Below, piece by piece: positions 1-14,572 of a stretch of DNA of 64,000 nt (positions are counted from its first letter, which is position 1; every line of letters begins with the position of its first letter). Both the position numbers and the translations under genes were made by a program. The stretch spans positions 18,809,501 through 18,873,500 of the forward strand of contig NC_060209.1 of assembly GCF_021130785.1 (NCBI RefSeq). Reading direction: 5' to 3'. Source of the DNA: Homalodisca vitripennis (lineage: Eukaryota > Arthropoda > Insecta > Hemiptera > Cicadellidae). The notes under the pieces were generated by a model, which saw nothing but the letters and a program-made list of their open reading frames with translations, did no database searches and was not told the origin of the DNA.

Positions 1-240
1 CTACCTCCCTATCTGCCGCTCTCCGTGACGGGCCACTGTCCATGTTTTGGGGGGGGGGGGGTGGGAGAGCGAATCCTCCCTCGCCGATATTGTCCGGAGG
101 GCGTTTAACCTAGTTAATAAGTTAGTAACAGAAAACAGTTTAATAGCTCTAATGTAACCACACTAGAGGTTATGTATAAAACGGGTTATGAGGCCAGTGC
201 TCCGCCCCTCTTGGGCCTGATTTCCACCAATAAGATACAT
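1..240. other. GC-rich edge fragment with a G13 run
   Basis: This stretch is clearly richer in G and C than the flanking DNA and carries an uninterrupted run of 13 G at 49-61. It ends in ordinary AT-rich sequence near 240. The composition suggests the end of a transposable element or other transferred segment cut by the window edge, but no reading frame or terminal repeat identifies it. Confidence 0.3.
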
Positions 241-947
241 GACTAACATAAACTTGTTGAATGTTTATGCAGTGTTTAGAAATTTCAAATTTATTTGTTA
301 TAACACATACTAGAGAACACAAGTGAGTGGGAATCTACTTAGTAGTTATAAATGCAATAACAACCATAAAAAATATTCATTTAAATTGGCTACAGTGCCT
401 AACCGCCTTAAAGTGCATCAGAAATCAGGATGTAATATTGCGTAAGTGTTTGTTGCAATCATTGCTACAGATAATATCTTTGCAATTTCAGCTCTGATTG
501 TTTACACTTATTCATTTGTATTTATCACAATAACATTTTTAATTTTTACTAAGTTAAGCCGAAATATTTTATACGAATTCAGAAAACTTTTTTTCAATAG
601 CGGAACGTACAATTAGAGATACACGGGTTCAAAATATTTCTATGAGGTCTGTATTTATTCTGTGTGTATACATACTAGTTATTTAAAAACTATAATTTGC
701 TTGGATGTTTTACGATAACACATTTTCTTTAATATATTAAATAAACTATTTTTAGATATATACTTACTTATTAATACTTAAGAGTTAGGCCGATTTATGC
801 TTAACTACAGTAGTTTCTGAAATTTATTGTTTGGTAATTAATAAAAAGTGTATGTATTACTACATATATATTTATTCAAAATATAACATCCGGAATCTAA
901 AACCTCATGTAAATAGATATTAGCACGCATAAAAATTATTCAAGAGA
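241..947. other. Anonymous AT-rich DNA
   Basis: I see no credible ORF, RNA gene or repeat here, only AT-rich sequence. Confidence 0.5.
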
Positions 948-1336
948 TTGGCTGAGCATAGCAAATCCTATTATTTGAGAGGTTTGAAATTTTTCTTTCG
1001 GCGTATTTTTGTCTGTCTACACTCCGCAAGAAATCTAGAAAACAAACCGACCTCAAATTGAGGATCAAGTTTTTGCATGAAATTTTGTTTAATTTCAACA
1101 AAGGCAACATCAAATTAGATAGTGTATGTCATTCCATGGCAGCATGGGAGGAGCATAGGTTAACATTGTTACTTAGGTCTTATGGGTAAGCAAATGACAA
1201 GGAGAAAATATTACAATAAACAAATATGTAAAAAAGCATAATCATATGACATTTTAATATGTGACGTAATAACTCAGCTTTAGATATAAAAGTTTCATTG
1301 CAACCTCACAGAAGCCAGTTACGAGACACGTGGTAT
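948..1336 (-). repeat. Dispersed repeat family, copy 1
   Basis: Read on the minus strand, this begins CCACGTGTCTCGTAAC at 1336 and ends with CTATGCTCAGCCAA at 948. The same two ends recur elsewhere: the start near 38498, 42780 and 46823, and the end near 38690, 43050 and 53390. A run of CAGACA-like units lies in the interior. The ends are conserved and the interior varies in length, which suggests an old non-autonomous mobile element. No protein is encoded and no terminal inverted repeat is obvious. Confidence 0.45.
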
Positions 1337-3420
1337 GGGGTATTGCTGCCTTGTTAAACACTAAAATTAAATTAAGATCTGGAGGTAAACATTTTCAAGA
1401 AAAACTCCATTTTAATTCGACTCTTGAAGAGACCTTTCGTTAAGCAAACCATTTTCAAGCTTTTCATCCCTTATTATTCATGTTACTTCAATAGCTGTTT
1501 TAGGTCTTACCGTGCTTTGTTGATTTAACTGCAAAAAATTAACAGAATGCTATTATTAACTCTAGCATTGTTAATTTGTATGATTACGTACATTAACTAT
1601 TGATAATTTATTGATCCATTGCTTAAATAAGTTTAAAATATCTAACTGATCTGAAAACGTCACTACTTACTCTGTTATTATAAGGTACACTTAACTGTCA
1701 CTGTATTGAAATATACTGACCGTTCTTGTTATACTCATACCAGTAAAAGTTTCTTTTGTAGAATATTAACTAACTGATTAAGTGTTTATACTTTCATGGA
1801 TAGGTGCGTTTTTGTGTGAATTTGTTGATAGTGTAAGTAAGTATAAGTACTTGAGTCTTATTTTTTCATAAAAGTTTGAAGTGGAGGAATAGTGTACATA
1901 CATGCGGAGGAAACTTTTTAAAATTTACTATTATATCTTATTTTCTGCGTACAATACCTAACACAGATAAGTTAAAAACTGTATATCATGGTTTTGTAAA
2001 TCAAAACAGTATGGTGTTTAAGAATGGGGTGAGTGTTTTCAAATAACCTTATAAAAGTAGCTCTAAAGCCAAATCGTACTTTTCTCAACATTAAAAAAAT
2101 TATATCAAAAACCCAAAACGTTTCAATAATGTAAAATAATAGAAGGAATCAATAAATTGTTAGCAGATGCTAGGCGAGATGGGTTTCGTCGAAGTTTTCC
2201 TCAATTTACACCTAGGTATGCTGTACTCATGATGTATTGAATTTCTGTTATGTTTTAGTAATACATTAGATGTCGGTACGAGTGTGTGATGTGGTACGCT
2301 GGCACGTTGTGGTAATCTGTGGAATGCAGGTTAGGGAGGGTGTGGTGCGTGTGTGAGTGTGTTTTGTGGGCAGGTACAAATATATTATTATTTATTGCCG
2401 TTTTTTTTATTTAACCATATATTTATTTAAACCAACAATACATTAATCTTTCCATGTTGTTGATTTTCCTTACATTTAAAATTTACAATCTTTCGTATTC
2501 TTCATCATATTCTAAACGTTCTAATTTCAGATTTATAATTTCTCTATTCCACTCTAGTATCAGCTCGTTTCCAGGTATATTTTTTTGTATGAATTATTTT
2601 ATTAATAAAAACTTTTTTTAATAATTTTTATTCATTCCTTTGTGATTTCAGATATTTTAGTTGAATAAATATAGCGCAGAACAATAACCTCTATTCCCCA
2701 CACACGGGCTGTTGCCCTTCTGTGGATAACATCCTAGAACAATATTGCATTAAGGTTTTTAAAAAAATTGGATAAACTAAAAGATGTTAAATGCAACGGT
2801 ACGCTGTTTTGTCCCTTAAATTAGAAATGTTTTTAAAATACATAACGTTTAGTGTTTTACTATATTTATAAACACGTAGAATGGTGGCAAAAAATGTAAA
2901 CCTTCTTTTTTATTAGATATCTTAAGATACAGATTGATTTGAAAGGTGTTATAATTGGTAAATAGGCACAAATTAAGTCAGTATCAACAATAATTGTAAA
3001 TAAATGTATAATATATCCATAACGAAGTGATAGAGTACCACATCTCATAGTTCTTATAAAAGTATAATGTAAATAAATTAATGAAACCATTATTAGCAAT
3101 CACAGAAATAATGTTCAAATGTTGCTAATCTGTTATCGTCATGTTATGGAAAACCTCGCAAGGGCATAGACGAACTAAACATATGCTCACATGAACAGAC
3201 TCACATAAAGAAAATAATCTTTATAAAATGTGTCAAAATGAGTTTTAGTTATAATGTATGATTTATTTACCATTAAGCTATTTTATGGTGACTTAGAACA
3301 ATGCTTACGAATATGCAAAATGTCTTCAATCGTTATGTATGAAAAAACCAAATCTAGTTTCAAATGCCCCCGCAGCTCTAATAACTTTTACATATTTGGA
3401 AACTATACAGTTTTTGATGT
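1337..3420. other. Anonymous DNA with a GT-rich patch and a small hairpin
   Basis: The tract is mostly AT-rich. From about 2270 to 2375 the plus strand is strongly G- and T-rich, with many GTG and GTGT steps. At 2698-2725 there is a short hairpin: CCACA pairs with TGTGG and GGGC with GCCC around a TGTT loop, with a 3x3 internal loop. The small ORF at 2866-3099 on the minus strand has no recognisable motif and is not called. Confidence 0.35.
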
Positions 3421-5323
3421 TTGATTGTTTATCTTATATTCTAACGTTGTAAGCTCCACCTGATGTTTACTATCTTATATTCTCTCACTGTAGTCCTCAC
3501 CCGATGGTTACTAACTTATATTCTTTTGTTGTAGGCTTCAACTGATATTTACTATCTTATATTCTCTCAATGTAGCCCTCAACCGATGGTTACTAACTTA
3601 TATTCTTTTGTTGTAGGCTTCACCTGATGTTTACTATCTTATATTCTCTCACTGTAGTCCTCACCCGATGGTTACTAACTTCTATTCTTTTGTTGTAGGC
3701 TTCACCTGATGTTTACTATCTTATATTCTCTCACTGTAGTCCTCACCCGATGGTTACTAACTTATATTCTTTTGTTGTAGGCTTCACCTGATGTTTACTA
3801 TCTTATATTCTCTCACTGTAGTCCTCACCCGATGGTTACTAACTTCTATTCTTTTGTTGTAGGCTTCACCTGATGTTTACTATCTTATATTCTCTCACTG
3901 TAGCCCTCACCCGATGGTTACTAACTTCTATTCTTTTGTTGTAGGCTTCACCTGATGTTTACTATCTTATATTCTCTCACTGTAGTCCTCACCCGATGGT
4001 TACTAACTTATATTCTTTTGTTGTAGGCTTCAACTGATATTTACTATCTTATATTCTCTCAATGTAGCCCTCAACCGATGGTTACTAATTTATTCTTTTG
4101 TTGTAGGCTTCAACTGATATTTACTATCTTATATTCTCTCAATGTAGCCCTCACCCGATGGTTACTAACTCATATTCTTTTGTTGTAGGCTTCACCTGAT
4201 GTTTTACTATCTTATATTCTCTCAATGTAGCCCTCACCCGATGGTTACTAACTTATATTATTTTGTTGTAGGCTTCAACTGATATTTACTATCTTATATT
4301 CTCTCAATGTAGCCCTCACCCGATGGTTACTAACTCATATTCTTTTGTTGTAGGCTTCAACTGATATTAACTATCTTATATTCTCTCACTAGTCCTCACC
4401 CGATGGTTACTAATTTATTCTTTTGTTGTAGGCTTCAACTGATATTTACTATCTTATATTCTCTCACTGTAGTCCTCACCCGATGGTTACTAACTTATAT
4501 TCTTTTGTTGTAGGCTTCAACTGATATTTACTATCTTATATTCTCTCAATGTAGCCCTCACCCGATGGTTACTATCTTATATTCTCTCGTTGTAGGCTTC
4601 ACCTGATGTTTACAATCTTACATTCTCTCACTGTAGCCCTCACCCGATGGTTACTAATTTATTCTTTTGTTGTAGGCTTCAACTGATATTTACTATCTTA
4701 TATTCTCTCAATGTAGCCCTCACCCGATGGTTACTAACTCATATTCTTTTGTTGTAGGCTTCACCTGATGTTTACTATCTTATATTCTCTCACTGTAGTC
4801 CTCACCCGATGGTTACTAATTTATTCTTTTGTTGTAGGCTTCACCTGATGTTTACTATCTTATATTCTCTCAATGTAGCCCTCACCCGATGGTTACTAAC
4901 TCATATTCTTTTGTTGTAGGCTTCACCTGATGTTTAATATCTTATATTCTCTCAATGTAGCCCTCACCCGATGGTTACTAACTCATATTCTTTTGTTGTA
5001 GGCTTCACCTGATGTTTACTATCTTATATTCTCTCACTGTAGTCCTCACCCGATGGTTACTAATTTATTCTTTTGTTGTAGGCTTCACCTGATGTTTACT
5101 ATCTCATATTCTCTCACTGTAGTCCTCACCCGATGGTTACTAATTTATTCTTTTGTTGTAGGCTTCACCTGATGTTTACTATCTTATATTCTCTCAATGT
5201 AGCCCTCACCCGATGGTTACTAACTCATATTCTTTTGTTGTAGGCTTCACCTGATGTTTAATATCTTATATTCTCTCAATGTAGCCCTCACCAGATGGTT
5301 ACTAACTTATATTCTTTTGTTGT
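3421..5323. repeat. Minisatellite, 82-bp unit made of two 41-bp halves
   Basis: The array holds about 23 tandem copies of an 82-bp unit; successive GTAGGCTTCA starts at 3531, 3613, 3695 and 3777 fix the period. Each unit is a dimer. Half A runs from GCTTCACCTGATG to CTCTCACTGTAG, and half B from TCCTCACCCGATGG to CTTTTGTTGTAG. The halves are related (CACCTGATGTTTACT against CACCCGATGGTTACT), so a 41-bp monomer was doubled and the dimer then amplified. Recurrent variants are CTGATATT for CTGATGTT and a shortened ACTAATTTATTC form; they recur in several units, as expected from blockwise expansion. Both halves end in a pyrimidine-rich tract plus TGTAG that resembles a 3' splice site. There are no unique spacers, so it is not a CRISPR-like array. 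Confidence 0.97.
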
Positions 5324-8100
5324 CCCACTTGATTTTATTTCATTGTAGTTCTTACCTGATGCAAAATCTCTTTAAGCCTTCCTCACGGATAATAATCTGC
5401 TATAGTAAAACTTAAACTAGTTCTATTCTACAGTTAATTTAGCTATACGTGTCCCTTTTATTGTTAGAAATTGTGAAGGTGGGCCATATTGTCTGAACTA
5501 TATTTCTTGCCTTAATTCATGAGGATTAACTCAGTAAGTTGAGAGCTTTTAAAACTATAATCGTACTACCCAATCAATGCCTCATCGAAAAAGAATAGTC
5601 TTACAATTCCGTTATAAAGCGTTTAAACTATTGGTGGTTTATTTTCCGCATCTAGTAGGGATTTATACAAACAGTAATTCATATTGTGCAAGTATACTTC
5701 ATCAATGTTTCCAAACGAATACTCATCACCTATAGACTATGTTAAACTGAAATTGGTAAAAGATAGCATTTAATAGTGAAGTTAGAATATTTCAGTAATC
5801 TGATTTGATTTGATTGAACATCATTTAATAAATTATTCAATCAGTATTCATTAAACACATTCGTACTGTAATTTTGCCTCATAATATGAAAAAAGGAATT
5901 ACTGCCATGGTGATACTTTACTTTACACAAATTACTTTAAACCACTACATTAGATGCAATAATCCAAAAGTAAAAAGTTTGTAATGCCAACGACATTGCT
6001 TAATTATTTCAACTTAAACTGGGACACGTTCCATAGACGAGATGTGAACCATAAAATATAACAACCCGAGCTGTCTCCCTTATCTGCTAATGAGCACACA
6101 GGGGTTGTTAGTTATGTACTCCGGAGTGCTACAGCTAGCAAGTTATTTGACATGCAGTAGAGGGCTTTGGGCAAAGTAGACAAACGCTTAGTTTAGTTGA
6201 ATATATAAAGTTAGATTTTTAACTTTATTTGCTTAGATAAATGTAAGTGTAGGCAGCAATGTGAAGTAGGTGGAAATAACAAGAATGACAAATCTCAATA
6301 TAGTTTAGTATCAAAAATGAAGAAACAGTGCATAATTGCTTCTGTTTACAAGTATAGGCAGGCAATCAGAAGATAAAACTGCTGTGCCCTCTCTAAGACA
6401 ACTTCTGTTAAAAATCATCACAATTACTGTAGTTTTATATAGTAAGAGGGCCAAATTACTGAATGGAAAGTACAAATACTTCACTGTAACTCAATTAATT
6501 TGTCATAATTATTGTTTAACAATACCATTATTTCACTTCAACTAAAATATACGTAAAAGTGAGGATGACAATAATATCTTCGTTTAGTATTAAAGACAAG
6601 TAATTATATAGGATTCGGCTGAGCGTTAGGGAAAATTTTTAAATTGATCTTGGAACCACGATGGCTACGAGAAAATCGTAGGGTAAGTAAATATGGTAAC
6701 AAAAATGAGTACAATTAATATATATTTTAACATGTGATATATCAACACATGTTGCCTAATGGAATGAGCTATAGATATTAACATGTGCTTGTAACCTAAT
6801 GAAACCTCTTGGGGTGGTGTAATACATTTTCTATGCAACGAATTACGATGGTAAACTCGGTTCTTACGGAATAATATTTAGCTTTAAACAAGTAATAGTG
6901 AAATCAATAAAACAAACTTTTTGAGCTTTACTGTCATTGTTTTAGTCAGAAACATTATGATTCTATGGAAATACAAGTTTCAACTATCCTTGCAGCAGGT
7001 CCATGTAAAGCTGCTTTAGCAGAACCAATAACGGCGGTAGAGTAAAGTGGTCTAATTGGATTCCGCTGTTCTGGATAGTTACTTGAATGAAACCGCAGAT
7101 TGGGCAAACATTTCGCAAAATACCCGTTCAGTAACTTACCTGTGTGATTGTTATCTGCAAATCTGATCACATCTACTCAACTGAACATTAATTAGGTTCC
7201 GTATTTTATTTATTTCTTGTTTGTTAATAATATAGTACAGTTTGACTTTTATCTATCATTAAGTATTTCTTTTCTGGACTTTTTGTGATTTGCAAAGAAA
7301 TATGTTTGTTTAATTGACGTCATATTATTAATTTGTTTAGAGAACAGGCTGAAGTAATATCATATTGAAACCTAAACTCCAATTGGTCCAACAAGGCGAC
7401 AAAACTAAAAAAATAAAAAAGCTCAGAATTATTTTCAAATATTAACTCTTTAAAATTCCATTATCATATTTTAAACTCCAAAAAGACATCCCTACAGTCA
7501 TAGCTACACAGAATATCTTGTGTTTTTGATATTTAAATAAAAAAAATTAAAAAATATTTCAATGTAACATTTAAGGGTTTTTAAAAAATAGTTTGATATT
7601 CCATATTGTAATATGATTATAAACAATCTTTATTTAGTGGCCTATAAAATAATGTTTTTAGTTTGTAATAAAATTCAGAATCATCCAAAACAATGCATTT
7701 GTTATGTATATATTTTTTTTCTATAAATACATATTTTTTTAAACTGATCTCTCAGTAGAATGTAGTTTTCCGGTGTAAGATTTGAATATGTTCAGTTATA
7801 CATATATACTGAAAAATGAACTTTGGCCGAATGTTTTTTCGACTATTCGGCTTCGAATTAATGCCCATCAACAGGCATTTCTACAGTAATGACAGTGTCC
7901 AAAAATCGACCCAATTTTATACCGATTAATCATTTTCATTTTCCAGTCTTACCACATTGTAACCCTTTAATGGTTCAACATTGCAGTTTTCTGAACCATG
8001 GTGTCTAGAATGAATAGTCTTTATGAATCTTTCCTGGTTAGTTTGTTTTGGTCAATTGTTAGTTTTCTGAAACTAAATAAATATAACATGTTCATATAAA
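5324..8100. other. Anonymous AT-rich DNA
   Basis: No supported gene was found. A short match to the dispersed repeat end (CGGCTGAGCGTTAGGGAAA) lies at about 6615-6633. The short ORFs at 6336-6545 and 6955-7170 have no recognisable domain or codon signal. Confidence 0.45.
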
Positions 8101-8400
8101 CTTCCGATTTCACGTATGAAACATTATGTCATGCATGAGGCCTCCTGCCTCGCTAACCGCCAAACAATTGTATTGCTCCGTGACCGGTTTTCAGGATCGG
8201 GTCATTTCTGGCATCAATTCTGACCATCAATGGCTATCAAGGTGGTGTATCTTGACGCCTTGTGACTTTCATGGAGGAAATTTAACAGGTGAGAAATGGA
8301 AGTGAAAACTCGTCATGCACTTGCACTGTCATGCACTGCGTGATTTGTGAAATAATTGACAGAGTTGTTGCACTCCAGAGCATTAGAGGAGGCCACAAGC
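8101..8400. other. GC-richer island of unknown nature
   Basis: This 300-bp stretch is less AT-rich than both flanks and has sharp edges in composition. It has no long ORF, no poly(A) tail and no terminal repeats that I can see. It may be the remnant of an exon or a transposon. Confidence 0.25.
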
Positions 8401-8839
8401 ATGAAACCTTTTTTCATAAATAAAAAATCAGAAGTTTATATTAATATTTTTATGTATTAATGTTTGTTTTTATTAACGTAAGTGTTTTATTTTATACATC
8501 AAAACTGGTGCTCTTTTTTATTTTTTATGAACAAATATTATATAATATCATATTATTATCAATTTTAAAATATTCCGGAAACCTTTTTGATTATTTCCTC
8601 CAAACGATGCTTCCTTAGTTTTAAATAAATGTTAAGAATAGAAATTAGCTAGATTACTCCGGCTGTTCTCGATATTAATACTTAGCAACATATTTAGCAA
8701 CTCATGTTTATTTATATGATTAGAGAATAGGCGTAGAACATGCTATTTGGATTTTTAACGCCAGTATAAGAATTTAAAACGCCTGTTATATAAGGTAAGT
8801 TTTATTAAACTCACTAGTTTAGAATCATGACGGTTTAGA

Positions 8840-8867
8840 ATCCTCGAACTCTCTAGAGTTCGAGGAT
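8840..8867. repeat. Perfect 13-bp inverted repeat (hairpin)
   Basis: ATCCTCGAACTCT at 8840-8852 is followed, after 2 bp, by its exact reverse complement AGAGTTCGAGGAT at 8855-8867. The stem is GC-richer than its surroundings. It could be the fold-back core of a small element or a protein-binding palindrome. Confidence 0.9.
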
Positions 8868-11800
8868 CTTAGGATAGGTTTTGAGAAATGTTTAACCAAG
8901 TCTGTTTAGTTTGATTACCAGAAACATTATATTATAAACTGTGCATTACTATTGGTTAGTTTTCAGTATAAGAATTATCCAGAAAGGTTATTGTTTAGGT
9001 ATTATATAAAACATTTATCACCAAAGAACTTTTACGTTTTTATCATATCCTATCATGCTTTATTAAATAGATAAACATATTTATATTTCAACAATATATT
9101 TATCGTCCAGATTTATGCGCAATATAGGCAAGTACTACACAAAATATAATTAACAATAGTGTATTTTTATGGGGAATTTTGCTTTTATTATTGAATGGTT
9201 CAGGTCATGAAGGCCAAATTGATATATTCTATAAACATCTACGGTTATTCATACAGTTTAAATCACCAAAGATTCTATGGGATATTTCGTGAAATGATTT
9301 GCATGGATAAATTGGATGGCGTATTCATTGGAAATTCAACCCTCTAAACTTTAATTCTCTATTTATGTTTCTCTTGATTTATTGTCGTATTCAAAATTCA
9401 AACTCCATTTTCTACATCTGCATTAGTTTATTACTTTGAAAAACACACCTATTTTGGTGTAGGCTACATAATCTTGATACTTATATGCATACTTGAAAAC
9501 TTAACTTTAATGCTTTTTTTATATGTTTTTTGTCTCTAAAAGTGCATTAAAAATAATAAAAGTTGTATATCTACCATTCCAATGCATCCCAACTCTTTAG
9601 ATCCAATTATTTTGAAAGCCTTCAATAATTGGTGAAGCAATCAATTCATAATTCGTCTATTTTATAAGATTAATATTAAAAAGGTAATTTATGGTATATT
9701 AAAATACGATAAAAGATATTAAAAACGTAACACCAATCGGTCTTATCGACTAAAATGTATTCTATGCTCATGGTAATGACATTTTCAAGTGGAAAGGTAA
9801 TCCAGACCGTTGTCACAATAAAGGAGAGTGTGAAATAGATGATGACGAGGTTTAGGGAGATTTTCAATAAAAGTGACGATGAATATAATTGAAAATATAA
9901 TTGTAGGAGTGACAAATATTACTGTGTCTGCTCTATCTGTTTGTAAACATTTTGTAGCTTCTACAATATTTCCGTAAAATGTTGAAATGCTAATTGTTGT
10001 CTTTTAATTTCCTATAGCACAACATCACAGGGGATATTTTGAAGTTAATTATTTACTAATTTAATAATAATAGTAATAAGCGTTGAAATAGTTGCTTGTA
10101 AAACCCTCGTATTGAAAAATATTCATTATTACTAAAAGTAATTTTTATGAAAAAACATTTGGTTACATTTTCTGTCTCAGTCTTTTCATAATACCAAATG
10201 TTTCTGGTAAAAATAGGAAAACGTGTAGGAGATAGTGGCCATTTTATTTTGCATGCACCAATCATACGCATAAATTTCAAGCGTACCAATATTGGAAATA
10301 TGTTTTTATCTGTCAAACGAAGAGGTTGAGACTATTTCTTCACTTGCATCGCCTATAAAGATTCGGATGTACATTTGGAAAGGGACAATTCCAATGCTTT
10401 GCTGATTTCAATTAGATAAGTGATCATTAATATTCATAAAGTAGGTTAGTCTATGAACGACCATTAAACAGCATTGATTGTGTATCACCATAGATACAAA
10501 TATTATTATGTTATTTAAATAAAAATTAATCATAAAATATGTTGCTAAGCGTTAATCTTGAGAATGGCTAGACAAATGTTTATAAAATATTAATTGAAAT
10601 CCGATGTTTTATAATTCTATATAAAGAGAAATATTATAAAAACTGCATGAAAAATTATAGAATTCTGAAATATTTTAGTATTTATGTTTCATGATCCAAA
10701 TAACTGATACAAAACAGTTTATGACACTCAGGTAAGTTTGAAAAATTGGCTGAAATTTCTGTTTACATTTAAATTTAATATGTCAAGTATAGACTGTTTA
10801 ATAAGGTAGTGTAATGCTAATAGCTATTCAAATTAATATCTCATTTTACTTCATTTTGCGCCGGTGACATATTTAATACGTCTAATGCATTGTAACTAAT
10901 ATTTAAACACTGTTATAAAATCGAACCTGTTAATATTTACACGTCCGGTACTCCTAACCGCTGTGTTTCCTTGACCTTCCTTGCCACATCGCAATATGGT
11001 GCATTATAATAGTGGTATAAAACAGGGAAATGAACCATAACGTGCCTTAACGACCCATTACTCCCAGAGTAGTAGTAAGTATGTTTCTCAGTCCTACGTA
11101 TGTATGTTTATTTAATTTTCAGGAGAACAAGAGAAACTATACTATACGATGGAAATACGAGTATTTCAGACCAGAAGTATACTAGAAAAAAATTCTTTTT
11201 GATCGAAGTAGGTTTTCAAGACCTATGTATTTATATTTCGTCGATCGTTGTAGTAAGGCTGACCAGATGAGCCTTTTGAAATACAGTTCATTTGAACCAG
11301 ATATGCTCCAAAAACGTGCAAAAACCTGATATAAGGAAAAGGTTAATCTCTGATACTATTCGCCCTGAACAAATAATTAATATCCACCTGATTTATGCTT
11401 TTATGTCCATTATATTACAGTGCTAATAATTAGTAGTATAAAAACTTTTATTTCAAAAATTGCTTGCTAACCTGAGGGTCACATGTAGTATTTGACAAAG
11501 TTTACCAATTGATTCGTACAAAGCTCCTAGTAAGGAAGAACACACATGACAGGTGATTTACATCTCAAAAGTGAATATGACGCCTGTCAGCAGAAGAGCG
11601 CTCATTTTTGCTCACAAAGGAACTTTGACGAGTCAATTATTGGGAGTGCATGGAACTTCCATTGTCGCTATACATCCAGAGCCCATATTTTTCATTAAAA
11701 TTTCTTTTGAATGCGCTAAAAGGTGATAATGAATATTACTCATGTGTTGTCAAAGTTAATACAATGCCTGCGACTCTCTTCCTGATTATTTTTAGGCTAA

Positions 11801-14572
11801 ATCTGGAATTCAATTTATTTTACGTCTGAATTTAACTTTTCCCAACCGTATTAATTATTTATTTGTTAGTTTATAAACTTTTCTGGTAGTAGTACCAGTA
11901 AGTAAATTTTAATTCATCTGTAATGGTATAATTTATTCACAATCTGTTACCTATGTTGCCTAAAAAGAATAAGTGTTTATCGTGAAAAGCAAACCAATAG
12001 CGTATTTAGTGACAACACAACTAAAGTTATGAAAAGTCTTAATGAAATTATATTTCAGCAGTACTGTCATACTAGAGATTGCTGTAAGACAAACTTGCAA
12101 TATATATTTAATGTCACCTATATCATTTTTGTAAGTCATTAGTAATTTGTTTAAACTGAAACTACGGTTTTACGTTTATTCCGATGTTTCAGAGTATGAA
12201 ATCAAATTTGCATTCGTTGCATTTTGCCTCTGGTATAATTGTTGGATTGCCCGTTACCCCTGTTCCGAACTTCGTTCTCCGTACAAAGGTACGTTCAGTA
12301 ACGTCCTTATTGTACTGTAAAATGTAGTTAGTGTAGAGAGTTTTGTTTTATAAACTCTATAACTCGTGTGCAGTTTCAAGTAACACACCATGTGCTGTTT
12401 TCCAACATAAGAAACGCCTCGTTTTATTCGTAGTTCCACTATTATGCGGTTGTCAACAAGATTGACATTGTGTTTTAACATTTAAAATGTACTGTTCAAA
12501 TATCATCACAGAATTTGTATTGAATAGGTCAAAGTTTAAACAAATTATCTAGTTTCTTGCCTACTGAAAGAGAAGGGTGCTGTTATATAGGGCATAGTAG
12601 AAAAACGGCCATTGTTTGCTTGCCTGTGAAAAAGTCTACAAGATAATATTTAAACCGTACAATTTTTATTTGTTTGAATTTATTTCTAAATCAAAGAAAA
12701 ATAAAGTTTAATGTAAAACAACATAATTTTTTTGGATGTATAGTATTTTAAGTAAAGCCATTACATACTTCTTCGTGTTTTAAATGAAAAACCTAAAAAA
12801 ATACAACAATTCAAAGCTCTAATAAGGTTTTACATACATATAAGATTTTAAAAATTACTACGCATGATTCATAGCACAATTTTAATTTACAAAGCAAAAA
12901 ATATGCATTAACTACCAACAAATATACTAAAAGCAACAAATCTTTGGAAAACTATAACAAAATGTTTATTGATACAAATTTTAAAAGATGTTACATATAA
13001 CAGAATAATATTTTCGTGCATGTCACTGTACACGTACTTCTCATACGAAACAACAGTTTCCCTAAAAGAATGGATGATTTTAGATTCGTTGTAAATTCAC
13101 TGCATAAAAAAAAATAATTGGCACTCCATTGATTAAAATCTTTTCTAACCTATTTCAAAAATAATTATTGTTTACATTATTAATTAAACATTTGCCCATG
13201 AAATGATATAAATATTTTTTGTCTAAAACTAATCGAATCTTAAATTTGGTAAAAAAATTTGAAATTACTAAGAATGCCAAGCTTAGTGATTGCATATAAC
13301 AAGTGGAATAGATCAAGAGACGATATCCGCCTAAACGTTCATGTGCTTCTCTAATTGCGTTCTAACTTTGTGGGAGCACATTTACCGTACCGTAGTTCAG
13401 TGGATATAATCTACCAAACCAATTCAATGCAAGTTTTATTGCTAGCTTCATGTAAAGAAACATAATTGAAATAACTGACTAATGAAATATAAATTAATCT
13501 TTACAATATCATTTTACAAAAAATGTTACGTAGCATCAATAGACTTTACAAAATTTGAAAATTCTCATTTATATTTCAAAATAATGTTATAAAAATAGAT
13601 CTTGGATGGAGTAATATTGAGTTTATTTATTGTTTAGCAAAATTATTTTAGAACACGTTCGTATTTTTATACCTATATTAGGACAAGAATATTGGACATG
13701 AAAACTTTACTTAATGGTAGATGTTTATTTGTTAAGAAAGTTTAATCGTGAAACATGATCAGTGAATCAAAACAATACTGAAATAATCCATGAAAGTATG
13801 TAGTGTGTTATGAACATCCTAATCATTCCACATCCCTTCTCTACAAAGGACTTGCCTGCCTGGGAATAATTTGATTTAACATCCGGCGGCTGAGATCGGT
13901 GTAGTTCAAAACAATTCGATTGCTGCTGTCTAAGAAACAGAATAAAGTTTCAAGCAAGTTAGTCATTGCCTAAAGACTTTTAAAACAAATCCAGTTGGAA
14001 AGATTTAATGTATTTTTATCTGAATTTGAATTTCAGACTTTAATTTCAAAGGTATTTCATTTTTATGGGTTTAATATTCAATACCAACGGAGGCTTTTCG
14101 CATATCTATTCTGATTTATAATCAGTATTTATAAGCATGAAAGATTCGATAAATATACACAATAAAGTGTTTTTGAGTATGACTATTTGTCTAATTTGAA
14201 TGTAAAATTTACTAATAACTTGAAATATCGTGCATATATTTTTTGTCAAAAATATTGTACATATACATGAAATATGCAAATGAATTATAATGTATTGAAT
14301 GTTTCTTAGGTCGTAGCAATTTATGACGATATATGATCGTAGAAAGGAAAAAGTCAGTTATGATAAATGGGGTTCTTTACGCCAAACAAGCGCGCTATTG
14401 AAGCTATTGAAAGATTACTAAGTTGCAACATGTCAGTATTTTGATATTAAATATTTTTGTGCACTTCGTCAATACAGTGTATTAGAATAAAAAATCAGTA
14501 ATCCGAGTTCAGGTATGCATTGAAGGTGTGCACTTGACATTACAATATTGTAGAGAAAGAAAAGAAAGAATG
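8868..14572. other. Anonymous AT-rich DNA
   Basis: I see no convincing gene, repeat array or RNA in this 5.7-kb tract. ORFs at 9676-9915, 10056-10316 and 12254-12481 on the minus strand are under 90 codons and resemble chance ORFs in AT-rich sequence. Confidence 0.45.

Noticed and set aside
3421..5323. Regularly spaced direct repeats that might suggest a CRISPR array
   Set aside because: The repeats are contiguous, with no unique spacers, in DNA that is clearly eukaryotic; it is a minisatellite.
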